From positions 1 to 21,870 of the forward strand of contig CAZRRN010000047.1 of NCBI GenBank assembly GCA_964602475.1: a stretch of 21,870 nucleotides of DNA. Reading direction: 5' to 3'. Numbering within the stretch: the stretch's first letter is position 1; the number at the start of each line of letters is the position of its first letter. The position numbers and the translations under genes are program-made. Positions 15,049 through 21,870 of the stretch are shown here, one piece after another. The DNA comes from SZUA-448 sp964602475. Its GTDB lineage: Bacteria; Bacillota; Clostridia; Lachnospirales; Lachnospiraceae. The notes beneath the pieces are model-generated. The model ran no database searches. It was given only the letters and a program-made list of their open reading frames with translations, and was not told the DNA's origin.

Positions 15049-15891
15049 TTATCTTAAGCGTGCTCCTTCGTATTTTGCTCTGGTTGCCAGCAGATTGCGG
15101 ACAAATAATACACGGTCTTCCATGCTTCCCGAAGAATCACTGATATCCAGAGAAGCTTCAATCGAGCTCATAACGTTTTCTGATATATTTTTACGAATCC
15201 GATAAAGGACTTCTATTTTTTCATCATTTTCTTCTGCTTCAAGAAATGCCAGTAAATCCGGATTGATATACTCTTCCTGCGGCTTTGTTGCAGAACCTTC
15301 CTCTTCCTGCGGCTTTGTTGCTGGATCGTCCTCTTCCTGCGGCTTTGTTGCCGGATCGTCCTCTTCCTGCGGCTTTGTTGCCGGGCTTTCCTCTTCCTGC
15401 AGCTTTGTTACAGGACTTTCCTCTTCCTGCGGCTTTGTTGCTGGTTTTTCCACTTCCGGTAGTGGAGTGATTTCTTTCATTTGTATGTCACTCGCTTTCT
15501 GTATTTTGCTCTCCCTTATGCAGTTTTGCAGATCATCAGTGACATCATCAGACTCAAGACCGGTGTCCTCTGAAGTTTCTTTCTGCTTCTTAGTTGTCTT
15601 TCTCTCTTCGCCGGATGGACAGACTGCATCATATAGTTCATCCGTGTCCGTATTCTCCTCCTTTACGGATTCAAACCGGTACACTGCATGTACCTCGGGA
15701 TATTTTATATGATCCACCTCTCCGACAAACGCATCAAAATCTCTTACATAGGTTCGGTAATCCCCGTAAAGTGCCTGATATACTACCTTTTTGTTTCCAT
15801 TTTCCGCATCAAAGGCAACCGCGGTAATCTGATATAGCTTTCCCTTAAAATGTCTGTACAAATCTCCGGGTCTAGGATTCCTTCCGCTCAT
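15049..15891 (-). CDS. DUF1653-domain protein with acidic decapeptide repeats
   Basis: A 280-residue soluble protein in three parts. Residues 7-75 form a DUF1653 domain (RPGDLYRHFKGKLYQI, YQALYGDYRTYVR). A low-complexity linker follows, with six decapeptide repeats of the type ATKPQEEEDP (about 148-207). The C-terminal helical part (208-280) begins LLAFLEAEEND and ends in a basic tail. DUF1653 is usually a small stand-alone domain of unknown function; this long form with a repeat spacer is unusual. There is no signal peptide or membrane segment. The ATG at 15891 has GAGGG just upstream. It sits between a membrane-protein gene (36 bp gap) and the exporter genes (26 bp gap), so co-transcription is very likely. 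No function can be assigned. Confidence 0.82.
   Translation of the reverse strand: MSGRNPRPGDLYRHFKGKLYQITAVAFDAENGNKKVVYQALYGDYRTYVRDFDAFVGEVDHIKYPEVHAVYRFESVKEENTDTDELYDAVCPSGEERKTTKKQKETSEDTGLESDDVTDDLQNCIRESKIQKASDIQMKEITPLPEVEKPATKPQEEESPVTKLQEEESPATKPQEEDDPATKPQEEDDPATKPQEEEGSATKPQEEYINPDLLAFLEAEENDEKIEVLYRIRKNISENVMSSIEASLDISDSSGSMEDRVLFVRNLLATRAKYEGARLR
15271..15450. repeat. Six 30-bp tandem coding repeats
   Basis: Units start at 15271, 15301, 15331, 15361, 15391 and 15421. Each begins ctcttcctgc and continues with ggctttgttg or a close variant. On the minus strand each codes for ten residues of KPQEE(E/D) type in the DUF1653 protein. The period is in frame, so copy number can change without a frameshift. 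This is a coding minisatellite, not a CRISPR array: there are no unique spacers. Confidence 0.95.
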
Positions 15892-15927
15892 TTTCCCTCA
15901 TTTCCGCACATCGCTGTACTTGATTAT

Positions 15928-17049
15928 TTACCTTCTGTTCCCGGACTCATGTCGTACCGAGATGTAGTATTCTGCATATTCCTTCGTAATCAGCTGCCTC
16001 GTCACCATAATTTCCAGATTCGAATGAAACTCCTGGTCTGAAATCTTGGCTTCGGTCATACCCTGCAGAATACTTTTTATTTTTGATTTATATTCCTCAA
16101 CACTTAACACTCCATCCTGCAGTAAAACCTTCTGTTTATACGCTTCCTTCGAAAACCCTCCGAAACGCTGTTCTATCCGTTCCTCGTCCGGAAGTTCAAA
16201 CCCTGCCTTCAGCAGTTCAAACGCAGAATGTGCGGAATGATTCGTAAGTCTGATGTCCTCTCCGACGATATACAGATTCTTATGGTATGTTCTGCGCCGG
16301 TTCTGGATGTCATCATAGCATACAGGAATCAGCGGTCCAAAAATCTGGTTTACCAGTTTACTGTTTCTGATTCCGGCATAATCCTTTTCCGGATCTGCTT
16401 CTGCACCCTTTTCATACCTAATCTTCAGTGTTTCCGTTGAATCAAGAGTAAATACTCTTGGTTTCTCTTCCAGCACAAGAAAATGTACCTTATTCCAGCT
16501 GACCCAGAGATAGGCCGGACAATGTCGTATCTTCCTGCTTGGACAAGAATCAATAATTACCGGCCGGTGCTCTTTCTTAACCTTATAGGTAACGAACAGC
16601 TTCTTCAGCTTATTTTTATTATAAGCAGCAAGATACAGTGCTTCGTCCGGGTCTGCTTCGTCTGGTTCTGCTTCATCTGATTCTTTTTCACGCGTATTCT
16701 TACGAAGAAAGAGTTCGTCTTCCTCCGACAGTTCCTTATCTCTCCGGTTTCGTCCCAGACTGTTTGAGCCTTCTATCTGCTCCGGCTTTTTTTTACTCCG
16801 GTTCCCGGCATCTCCGGATTGCTGCCCTTCTATGGACAATGGATCCTTCGCATCGGACAGGGAACAGGTTCTTCCGACAATAAAAGCAACAATCAGGCAA
16901 AAAGCGGTTCCGAGGATCCATGGCAGCTTAATCGTAATCATAAAAAGAACGCAGCATCCCACTGCCATTACAATCAACAGTATTATGCTCCAAAGATAGA
17001 TCTTTGTTTTTCTGTCTCCGTAAAACAGAGTATTGAAAAATTTTCTCAT
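15928..17049 (-). CDS. Two-TM membrane protein of unknown function with acidic linker
   Basis: I do not recognise a family for this 373-residue protein. Two adjacent transmembrane helices (about 18-40 and 43-60) follow a basic N-terminus, leaving a large, probably cytoplasmic, hydrophilic part. That part has a charged linker with a DEAEPDEADPDEA repeat (about residues 122-138). A folded region follows, containing RKIRHCPAYLWVSWNKVHF and FGPLIPVCYDD. The C-terminus has two short segments (LLQDGVLSVEEYKSKIKSIL, then LEIMVTRQLITKEYAEYY) that resemble SHOCT-like oligomerisation motifs; this likeness is by eye. The ATG at 17049 is preceded by GGAG. It is second in the operon, 32 bp after the DUF3810 gene and 36 bp before the DUF1653 gene. 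The acidic linker parallels that of its downstream neighbour. Confidence 0.75.
   Translation of the reverse strand: MRKFFNTLFYGDRKTKIYLWSIILLIVMAVGCCVLFMITIKLPWILGTAFCLIVAFIVGRTCSLSDAKDPLSIEGQQSGDAGNRSKKKPEQIEGSNSLGRNRRDKELSEEDELFLRKNTREKESDEAEPDEADPDEALYLAAYNKNKLKKLFVTYKVKKEHRPVIIDSCPSRKIRHCPAYLWVSWNKVHFLVLEEKPRVFTLDSTETLKIRYEKGAEADPEKDYAGIRNSKLVNQIFGPLIPVCYDDIQNRRRTYHKNLYIVGEDIRLTNHSAHSAFELLKAGFELPDEERIEQRFGGFSKEAYKQKVLLQDGVLSVEEYKSKIKSILQGMTEAKISDQEFHSNLEIMVTRQLITKEYAEYYISVRHESGNRR
16640..16684. repeat. Three 15-bp coding repeats
   Basis: Units of the type gcttcgtctggttct start at 16640, 16655 and 16670 with one to a few mismatches. On the minus strand they encode the pentapeptide DEA(E/D)P of the two-TM protein's acidic linker. 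Confidence 0.8.
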
Positions 17050-17081
17050 TTGCGCTCCGCTATGTTACTGTTTACTGTCTG

Positions 17082-18206
17082 TTAATCTATTCCATGGTTC
17101 TTACGATACTCCGCAAGCAGAAGATCCACCATTCTCCCATAGCTCTGAACCCCGTCCTCCTGATCATTTGCTTTCAGGTAGGAATCGTTCAGCTTATCTG
17201 CAGTATTGCTGATCTTTGTATCATGAAACTTAGCCCAATAAACACTGTTCGCATTCAAATCCCGGTTTACTGCCTGACTATAGGTTGCACGTACTTCATA
17301 ATACCGGTCTGCATTTTTCGCATAAAGAGCATTTCCTGAAAGAATCAGCGCTTCCATTAATCCGCTGTACTGAAGAGTTAGCTGGTTCGAAGCGGTACAG
17401 GCAAGATAAGAAATGTAATTTGCCTCATCTTCTCTGATAAAGCCACGAAGATGAGCCAGTTCGTGACACATCGTGGATGCAATGGAATAATCCGAGACAT
17501 CACAGTTGACATTTGCTTCCATGGTAAAAGGACAATACACCCCGGTTAGTTCTGTTCTCGACATTGTACCGGAAAATAAAATCAGCTTTGGTATAGGATA
17601 CCTTCCTGACAAAACAGGATAAGCTTCTGAAAGAATAGAAAATGAATCCCGGCTAAGCTCTCCAAGCTCATGTTCTGTTATATCCAGCATAAATACGCCA
17701 TCTTCATCTTCCGATGTCAGCCTGCTTCTTACCTCGTTTGTCCGCTCTGCCAGCTCTTTGCAGAGCTCTGTAAGCTCCTCTGTTGATGATTCACGAATTG
17801 TAAGTCCGGAATAGTATGTAAAAGGCTGGCGGTAATAATTCAGACCACAGCCAAGCATCAGCATAAAATAAACCAGACTTCCGATACACAACAGCGAAAG
17901 CAGGTCTTTAAGCAGTAAAAAAAGACGCTGCCCTTTTCCTTTTATCAGGCAGACCAGCCGGTAAATAATAATTGCTGGGATAAGAACAATTCCTAGCACA
18001 ATGAAAAGCTCCATCAGTGAAAACGAAAAGACTCCTGTAATTGCAGAAAATATCTGAGAATAAATATGAAAAAATCTTTTCGCATAGATTTCTTCAGCAA
18101 AATACAGATTCTGTTTGGCAAGCTGAAGCAGCAGTAAGGCTGCCGGAAACAACAACAGCAGCCATATTCTTTTTAATTTAATCAGTCTTTGAAATGTCTT
18201 TTTCAT
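17082..18206 (-). CDS. DUF3810-type membrane protein with HExxH zinc motif
   Basis: A 374-residue protein with three transmembrane segments near the N-terminus (about 13-30, 60-86 and 97-120), then an outer domain. The motif CHELAH (H248, E249, H252) is a classic zinc-metallopeptidase HExxH, and E261 in REDEAN is a good third ligand. This layout matches the DUF3810 family, whose members are predicted but, as far as I know, uncharacterised membrane metallopeptidases. Cleaved substrates are unknown. It is the first gene of a five-gene operon ending in an ABC exporter, so a link with export or envelope maturation is reasonable but inferred. The ATG at 18206 has no ribosome-binding site and lies where transcription should begin; the next Met (residue 65) would remove the first transmembrane segment. 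Confidence 0.85.
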   Translation of the reverse strand: MKKTFQRLIKLKRIWLLLLFPAALLLLQLAKQNLYFAEEIYAKRFFHIYSQIFSAITGVFSFSLMELFIVLGIVLIPAIIIYRLVCLIKGKGQRLFLLLKDLLSLLCIGSLVYFMLMLGCGLNYYRQPFTYYSGLTIRESSTEELTELCKELAERTNEVRSRLTSEDEDGVFMLDITEHELGELSRDSFSILSEAYPVLSGRYPIPKLILFSGTMSRTELTGVYCPFTMEANVNCDVSDYSIASTMCHELAHLRGFIREDEANYISYLACTASNQLTLQYSGLMEALILSGNALYAKNADRYYEVRATYSQAVNRDLNANSVYWAKFHDTKISNTADKLNDSYLKANDQEDGVQSYGRMVDLLLAEYRKNHGID

Positions 18207-18213
18207 AAGTCTG

Positions 18214-18242
18214 ATTTTATCACTTCGCTATGGTTGCGTCAA
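18214..18242 (-). promoter_or_regulatory. Operon promoter giving a probable leaderless mRNA
   Basis: On the minus strand TTGACG (18237-18242), a 17-bp spacer and TAAAAT (18214-18219). Only seven bases separate the -10 from the ATG at 18206, so transcription should begin at or next to the start codon. Confidence 0.7.
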
Positions 18243-18320
18243 TGTCGGAATTATCCACTTATCATACACTTATCTCATTTGTTATATGAACCCGGCCTGC
18301 AAACCTTCCGTGTAACGTGC

Positions 18321-18349
18321 TTGCCAGAATAAAAAGCTTGTGGTAAGAT
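18321..18349 (+). promoter_or_regulatory. Promoter of the GNAT gene
   Basis: TTGCCA (18321-18326), a 17-bp spacer and TAAGAT (18344-18349). The start near 18356 coincides with the first in-frame GTG of the longest reading frame, which favours the start codon at 18437. It is divergent from the DUF3810 operon promoter, about 80 bp away. Confidence 0.65.
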
Positions 18350-18436
18350 TTTCTTGTGACGAAATTCAGAACAGAACAAGGTTCTGCAGAAAGTCCCCAA
18401 AACTCTTGCGTATATACCGCAGAAATGAAGGAACCT

Positions 18437-19330
18437 ATGATAAAGATATGCTGTGCAGCTCCAAAATATCTGCCCGCCTTACGGTCACTCTGGATGGAAG
18501 CCTTTCCGTCTGAAGCTGGCTTCGATCTGTTCATAAAGTACCTTTATCAGCCGGAAAATACACTGATAGCAACGGAAGATGAAGTTCCTGTCTCCGTCAT
18601 CTATCTATATGAAAATGAAGCGCTGATCCTTTCTGATTCCGATTCTTATTCCTGTCCTTGCTTTTATGCCTTTTCCACAGCATTTGCATTTCGTGGCAGA
18701 CATATTGGACTTGACCTTTTGGAAACCGCTCTCGATTCCTGTGACCGCTCCGGTCTTCCGTTTACCATGATTGCCCCGGCTGATGAAGGAATCCGCCGAC
18801 TTTACTGTGAACAATTCGGATACCGCCCGTTCTTTGATGTGCGCATTTTAATTTTCTGCAAAGCTTCACTACAGACAAACCCTTTGCTTTCTGTCAGCGG
18901 TTCTGCCTCAATACGGCAGATTCTTCCGGATGAATACAGCCGGCTTCGTGAACCCCTGTTATCGGGGCATCCACATCTGAAACTAAGCTCCGCTCAGATT
19001 GAATATCAGCAAAGTCTCAGCCTGCTGTGCAGCTCCGGTCTGTATCGGATTGACGGGCACGGAGAAACTGCTGTGATTGCAATGGAACGTTTGTCCGACC
19101 AGAATCTGTATTGTCTGGAGCTTCTGTGCACAGACAGCCTTCTCCCAGATGCCATCAAAATCATATTCGAAAGCTTTCCATGCGATCAGATTACTGTACG
19201 GATGCCGGTGGAAGCCGGTGAAGCCTTTGGTGGTACGGTACACTCTCTTGCATTGCTGAGACCAAATCCTCTGATGGAACTCCCGAACGATTTTCCGGAG
19301 CATACTTACGGTGGACTGATTTTTGACTGA
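18437..19330 (+). CDS. GNAT-family N-acetyltransferase
   Basis: A 297-residue protein. Residues 1 to about 135 form a GCN5-related acetyltransferase fold. The acetyl-CoA loop is RGRHIG (86-91) and the downstream helix pair is EGIRRLYCEQFGYRPF (117-132). In the loop the usual second glycine position is histidine, so binding may be altered. The remaining 160 residues start a second, weakly GNAT- or Eis-like region (ASIRQILPDEYSRL) and may hold the acceptor-binding part. The acceptor is unknown. I chose the ATG at 18437 because AAGGA lies just before it; alternatives are ATG 18425, without such a site, and GTG 18356 at the predicted transcription start. It is a single gene, divergent from the DUF3810 operon. 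Confidence 0.82.
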   Translation: MIKICCAAPKYLPALRSLWMEAFPSEAGFDLFIKYLYQPENTLIATEDEVPVSVIYLYENEALILSDSDSYSCPCFYAFSTAFAFRGRHIGLDLLETALDSCDRSGLPFTMIAPADEGIRRLYCEQFGYRPFFDVRILIFCKASLQTNPLLSVSGSASIRQILPDEYSRLREPLLSGHPHLKLSSAQIEYQQSLSLLCSSGLYRIDGHGETAVIAMERLSDQNLYCLELLCTDSLLPDAIKIIFESFPCDQITVRMPVEAGEAFGGTVHSLALLRPNPLMELPNDFPEHTYGGLIFD

Positions 19331-19370
19331 AAGGCATCCATCGTAAACCTTACGCCAAATAGTTTAATAT

Positions 19371-19412
19371 AAAAAAAACGCCGGTATTGACACCTACGGT
19401 ATCAATCCTGCG
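19371..19412 (-). terminator. Terminator of the tRNA operon
   Basis: On the minus strand a long hairpin (CGC/GCG, GG/CC, ATTGA/TCAAT with one mismatch and one bulged A, and an inner ACC/GGT) is followed by eight T residues. It begins about 10 nt beyond the tRNA-Pro 3' end. No separate terminator is evident for the convergent GNAT gene. Confidence 0.8.
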
Positions 19413-19422
19413 TCCTTATCTA

Positions 19423-19497
19423 TCGGAGTGACAAGATTTGAACTTGCGACCTCTTCCTCCCTAAGGAAGCGCTCTAGCCAAGCTGAGCCACACCCCG
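19423..19497 (-). tRNA. tRNA-Pro, anticodon AGG
   Basis: A 75-nt cloverleaf. Acceptor arms CGGGGTG and CACTCCG pair with one G-T; D-stem GCTC/GAGC; anticodon stem CTTCC/GGAAG around loop TTAGGGA; T-arm GCAAG-TTCAAAT-CTTGT. Bases 34-36 are AGG, so it reads CCU and, if A34 becomes inosine, CCC and CCA. G37 is typical of tRNA-Pro. CCA is not encoded. It is downstream of, and co-transcribed with, tRNA-Thr. Confidence 0.93.
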
Positions 19498-19573
19498 AAA
19501 CTCATTCCCTGATATATCAAAACCTTGAAACGCTGCACCATACAACAGGAATCAAGGTCTCCTTATATCATAA

Positions 19574-19646
<73 letters not shown>

Positions 19647-19678
19647 ATATTTCTGTCCTTCTTCAAGACACATTCGGT

Positions 19679-19707
19679 ATATTACCACAAAACTTCTTTT
19701 TTGGCAA
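19679..19707 (-). promoter_or_regulatory. Promoter of the tRNA-Thr/tRNA-Pro operon
   Basis: On the minus strand TTGCCA (19702-19707), a 17-bp spacer and TAATAT (19679-19684), with the tRNA-Thr 5' end about 33 nt downstream of the -10. Confidence 0.75.
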
Positions 19708-19834
19708 GTACCATTTGATAAAATGTTTCAAAAATTTAAACAATTTATGGTTTTATTATTAGGGATGCCTAAGTGATTGAATGAAGTGCACATTTAATGA
19801 CACACCAGAATCAAAGAGTTCTTCTTTAATATAA

Positions 19835-19864
19835 ACAGCGGGGGAAGCAAGCCTCTCCCGCTGT
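19835..19864 (-). terminator. Terminator-like hairpin after oadA
   Basis: ACAGCGGG (19835-19842) pairs perfectly with CCCGCTGT (19857-19864) just past the oadA stop codon. The following minus-strand sequence is TTTATATT rather than a clean T-run, so it may terminate only partly or stabilise the mRNA 3' end. Confidence 0.65.
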
Positions 19865-19877
19865 AATCGTTCGTAAA

Positions 19878-21317
19878 CTATTTTGAAACATCCTGTACAT
19901 ACAGAGTGCGGATTCCATCCGCTGCAGGAGCAGCAGTCTTCGGTGCTTCTTCTTTCTTTGCGGGCTCAATCTTCTGGCCTCTGGTTGCAAAGAATTTCGG
20001 TGCTACCTGCGGGAACAGTGCATAGCTTAAGATATCCTCTTCGCTCTTTGCAATATCCTTGGTTTCCTCACGGTATTTCTCAAGCTCAGGCTGTAGGAGG
20101 TCTGCAGGTCTGCAGGTGATTACCTCTTCATCTCCGATTGCTTTCTTACGTACTGCTTCATTTACCTCACCCGGCAGCTGACCGTACTCACCACGGAGCA
20201 GACCCTTGGATTCCTTGGTAAATACTTTATAACGCTCTCCGTACAATACATTCATTACTGCCTGGGAGCCTACGATCTGGCTGGTCGGAGTAACAAGCGG
20301 CGGATATCCGAAATCCTTACGTACTCTCGGAACCTCTTCCAGAACATCATAGTACTTGTCTTCCGCATTTGCCTGCTTTAATTGTGAAATCAGGTTGGAA
20401 AGCATACCACCCGGTACCTGATACAGCAATGTGTTAGTATCAACATGCAGAACCTTCGGATTCAAGTCGCCGGTCTCGGTCAGTCTAGCTGCAACCTTAC
20501 GGAAATGTGCCGCTGCTTTAGACATCTGTACCAAATCCAGACCGGTATCACGCTCGGTGCCCTTCAGTGTTGCAACCAGAGATTCGGTTGTCGGCTGAGA
20601 GGTACCATTTGCCATCGGAGATAAGGCAGTATCAACAATGTCAACGCCTGCTTCACATGCCATCAGGTAAACCATGTCTCCGGTACCTGTAGTATTATGT
20701 GTATGAAGGTGAATCGGAAGTGCCGTGTTCTCCTTCAGCTTCTTAACCAGCGAATATGCATCAAACGGAAGAAGCAGGTTTGCCATATCCTTGATACAGA
20801 TAACGTCAGCACCCATTTTTTCAAGCTGGAGAGCCAGTTTTACAAAATAGTCTTCATTATGAACCGGACTGATTGTGTAGCTGATTGCTGCTTCTACAAT
20901 ACCGCCGTATTCCTTGGTATACTTCATCGCGGCCTGCATATTTCTCGGGTCATTCAACGCATCAAATATACGTACTACATTAATTCCGTTCTCTATAGAC
21001 TTCTTACAGAACTGCTCAACAACATCATCTGCATAATGCTTGTATCCGAGGATGTTCTGTCCGCGAAGCAGCATCTGAAGCTTTGTCTTCGGCATTGCTT
21101 TCTTCAGGGTACGCAGTCTCTCCCACGGATCTTCATTCAGGAAACGCATACAGGAATCAAAGGTTGCGCCTCCCCAGCACTCGAGTGACCAGTAGCCCAT
21201 ATTGTCCAGAATCTCACAAGCCGGAAGCATATCTTCGATACGCATACGTGTTGCAGCCTGAGACTGGTGCGCATCACGAAGAATGGTATCGGTTATATAT
21301 AACGGTTTCTTTACCAT
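19878..21317 (-). CDS. oadA: Oxaloacetate decarboxylase alpha / pyruvate carboxylase subunit B (carboxyltransferase)
   Basis: A 479-residue carboxyltransferase of the DRE-TIM/HMGL-like family that moves CO2 between oxaloacetate/pyruvate and carrier-bound biotin. Visible landmarks: TDTILRDAHQS (metal ligand D15), the carbamylatable lysine K176 in CIKDMANLL, zinc histidines H205 and H207 in HLHTHNTTG, and the conserved TALSPMANGTSQP. After the PYC/OADA domain there is a short Ala/Pro/Lys-rich tail (about 447-470), but no biotin-attachment domain and no MKM biotin motif. The biotin carrier must therefore be a separate protein, probably upstream of oadB. The ATG at 21317 has AGGAG upstream and lies 23 bp after oadB, so both share an operon. 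Its partner OadB favours decarboxylase over carboxylase as the role. Confidence 0.93.
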   Translation of the reverse strand: MVKKPLYITDTILRDAHQSQAATRMRIEDMLPACEILDNMGYWSLECWGGATFDSCMRFLNEDPWERLRTLKKAMPKTKLQMLLRGQNILGYKHYADDVVEQFCKKSIENGINVVRIFDALNDPRNMQAAMKYTKEYGGIVEAAISYTISPVHNEDYFVKLALQLEKMGADVICIKDMANLLLPFDAYSLVKKLKENTALPIHLHTHNTTGTGDMVYLMACEAGVDIVDTALSPMANGTSQPTTESLVATLKGTERDTGLDLVQMSKAAAHFRKVAARLTETGDLNPKVLHVDTNTLLYQVPGGMLSNLISQLKQANAEDKYYDVLEEVPRVRKDFGYPPLVTPTSQIVGSQAVMNVLYGERYKVFTKESKGLLRGEYGQLPGEVNEAVRKKAIGDEEVITCRPADLLQPELEKYREETKDIAKSEEDILSYALFPQVAPKFFATRGQKIEPAKKEEAPKTAAPAADGIRTLYVQDVSK

Positions 21318-21340
21318 AATAATCTCCTTTATCTACTCAA

Positions 21341-21870
21341 TTAACCAAACAGCGCCATCAGTACCCCTGCAGCAATTGCAGAACCGATTACACCTGCTAC
21401 GTTCGGACCCATTGCATGCATCAGCAGGAAGTTCTTCGGATTTGCTTTCTGACCCTCAACCTGAGAAACTCTCGCTGCCATAGGAACAGCAGATACACCG
21501 GCAGAACCAATCAGCGGGTTGATCTTGTTCTTCAGGAACAGGTTCATGAACTTTGCAAGAAGCAGTCCGCCTGCAGTACCCCAGCCGAATGCAACAACAC
21601 CCATAACGATGATCTTAATTGTCTGCAGTGACAGGAAGGTTTCAGCTGTTGCTGTTGCACCAACCGAGATTCCAAGGAAAATGGTAACAATGTTCATCAG
21701 CTCGTTCTGAACAGTCTTACTCAGACGTTCTACAACACCGCATTCCTTGAAAATATTTCCAAGCATCAGACATCCGACCAGCGGAGCTGCCGAAGGAACC
21801 AGCAATGCAACAAAGATAGTAACAACAAACGGGAAAATGATCTTCTCGGTCTTGGAAACCTTACGAAGCT
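21341..21870 (-). CDS. oadB: Na+-translocating decarboxylase beta subunit, C-terminal part (cut by window end)
   Basis: The last 176 codons of OadB; the 5' end lies beyond the window edge and the frame is open to position 21870. OadB is the multi-pass membrane subunit that decarboxylates carboxybiotin and pumps Na+ out. The segment contains the hallmark NPLIGSAGVSAVPMAAR, whose Asn, Gly, Ser and Arg spacing equals N373, G377, S382 and R389 of Klebsiella OadB, all implicated in Na+/proton translocation. LLVPSAAPLVG and the closing GPNVAGVIGSAIAAG are also typical. The same family serves methylmalonyl-CoA and glutaconyl-CoA decarboxylases, but the adjacent oadA points to oxaloacetate. It is the upstream gene of the pair. 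Confidence 0.95.
   Translation of the reverse strand, partial: LRKVSKTEKIIFPFVVTIFVALLVPSAAPLVGCLMLGNIFKECGVVERLSKTVQNELMNIVTIFLGISVGATATAETFLSLQTIKIIVMGVVAFGWGTAGGLLLAKFMNLFLKNKINPLIGSAGVSAVPMAARVSQVEGQKANPKNFLLMHAMGPNVAGVIGSAIAAGVLMALFG

Noticed and set aside
15271..15450. Possible CRISPR array (30-bp repeats)
   Set aside because: Repeats are contiguous, have no spacers and stay in frame inside a gene.
15263..15712. Plus-strand frame with SSSCGFVAG repeats that looks like a repeat protein
   Set aside because: It is the antisense reading of the 30-bp coding repeats; the minus-strand frame has the DUF1653 domain, a ribosome-binding site and operon spacing.
20697..21188. 163-codon plus-strand frame
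   Set aside because: Antisense shadow of oadA, without a ribosome-binding site or domain.

Overview
The window is about 21.9 kb of bacterial chromosome at moderate GC. Its gene content fits a strictly anaerobic Clostridia member, most likely Lachnospiraceae: an oxygen-sensitive class III ribonucleotide reductase, a free-standing oxaloacetate decarboxylase/pyruvate carboxyltransferase subunit next to the Na+-pumping OadB subunit, plant-polysaccharide enzymes, and tRNAs without an encoded CCA. The genus cannot be fixed from the sequence alone. I see no prophage, transposon, CRISPR array or rRNA.

Layout. (1) 1-5.5 kb: rRNA methyltransferase RlmD/RlmCD (-). Then comes a regulatory intergenic region of about 490 bp carrying helically phased repeats, and a membrane-anchored DUF4097-type beta-repeat protein (+). 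This gene converges on nrdD (-), whose product carries a fused C-terminal CPNC redox domain and whose promoter is preceded by two NrdR-like boxes. (2) 5.5-7.6 kb: a small XRE regulator (-) divergent from a cold-shock protein (+). The shared spacer has a strong promoter overlapped by a 9-bp dyad and flanked by tandem repeats. galM (+) lies just beyond the csp terminator with no promoter of its own visible. (3) 7.6-11.3 kb: carbohydrate genes on the minus strand, namely a lipoprotein with two SGNH esterase domains and a cytoplasmic GH43 glycosidase, each with its own regulatory region. (4) 11.3-18.2 kb: a compact five-gene minus-strand operon running DUF3810 membrane metallopeptidase-like protein, two-TM acidic-linker protein, DUF1653 protein with a decapeptide repeat, then the two halves of a heterodimeric ABC exporter. 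Its promoter sits so close to the first ATG that the mRNA is probably leaderless. (5) 18.2-21.9 kb: a GNAT acetyltransferase (+), a tRNA-Thr(GGU)/tRNA-Pro(AGG) pair (-), and oadB (cut by the window end) followed by oadA/pycB (-).

How they work together. The SGNH lipoprotein, GH43 and GalM fit deacetylation, side-chain removal and sugar-anomer interconversion during hemicellulose use. OadB/OadA couple oxaloacetate decarboxylation to Na+ export, and NrdD supplies dNTPs without oxygen. The five-gene DUF3810-to-ABC operon is the least explained unit and the best candidate for an undescribed envelope or export system. The tRNA-Pro with an A34 anticodon and the repeat arrays in front of the DUF4097 and csp genes are the other unusual signals.
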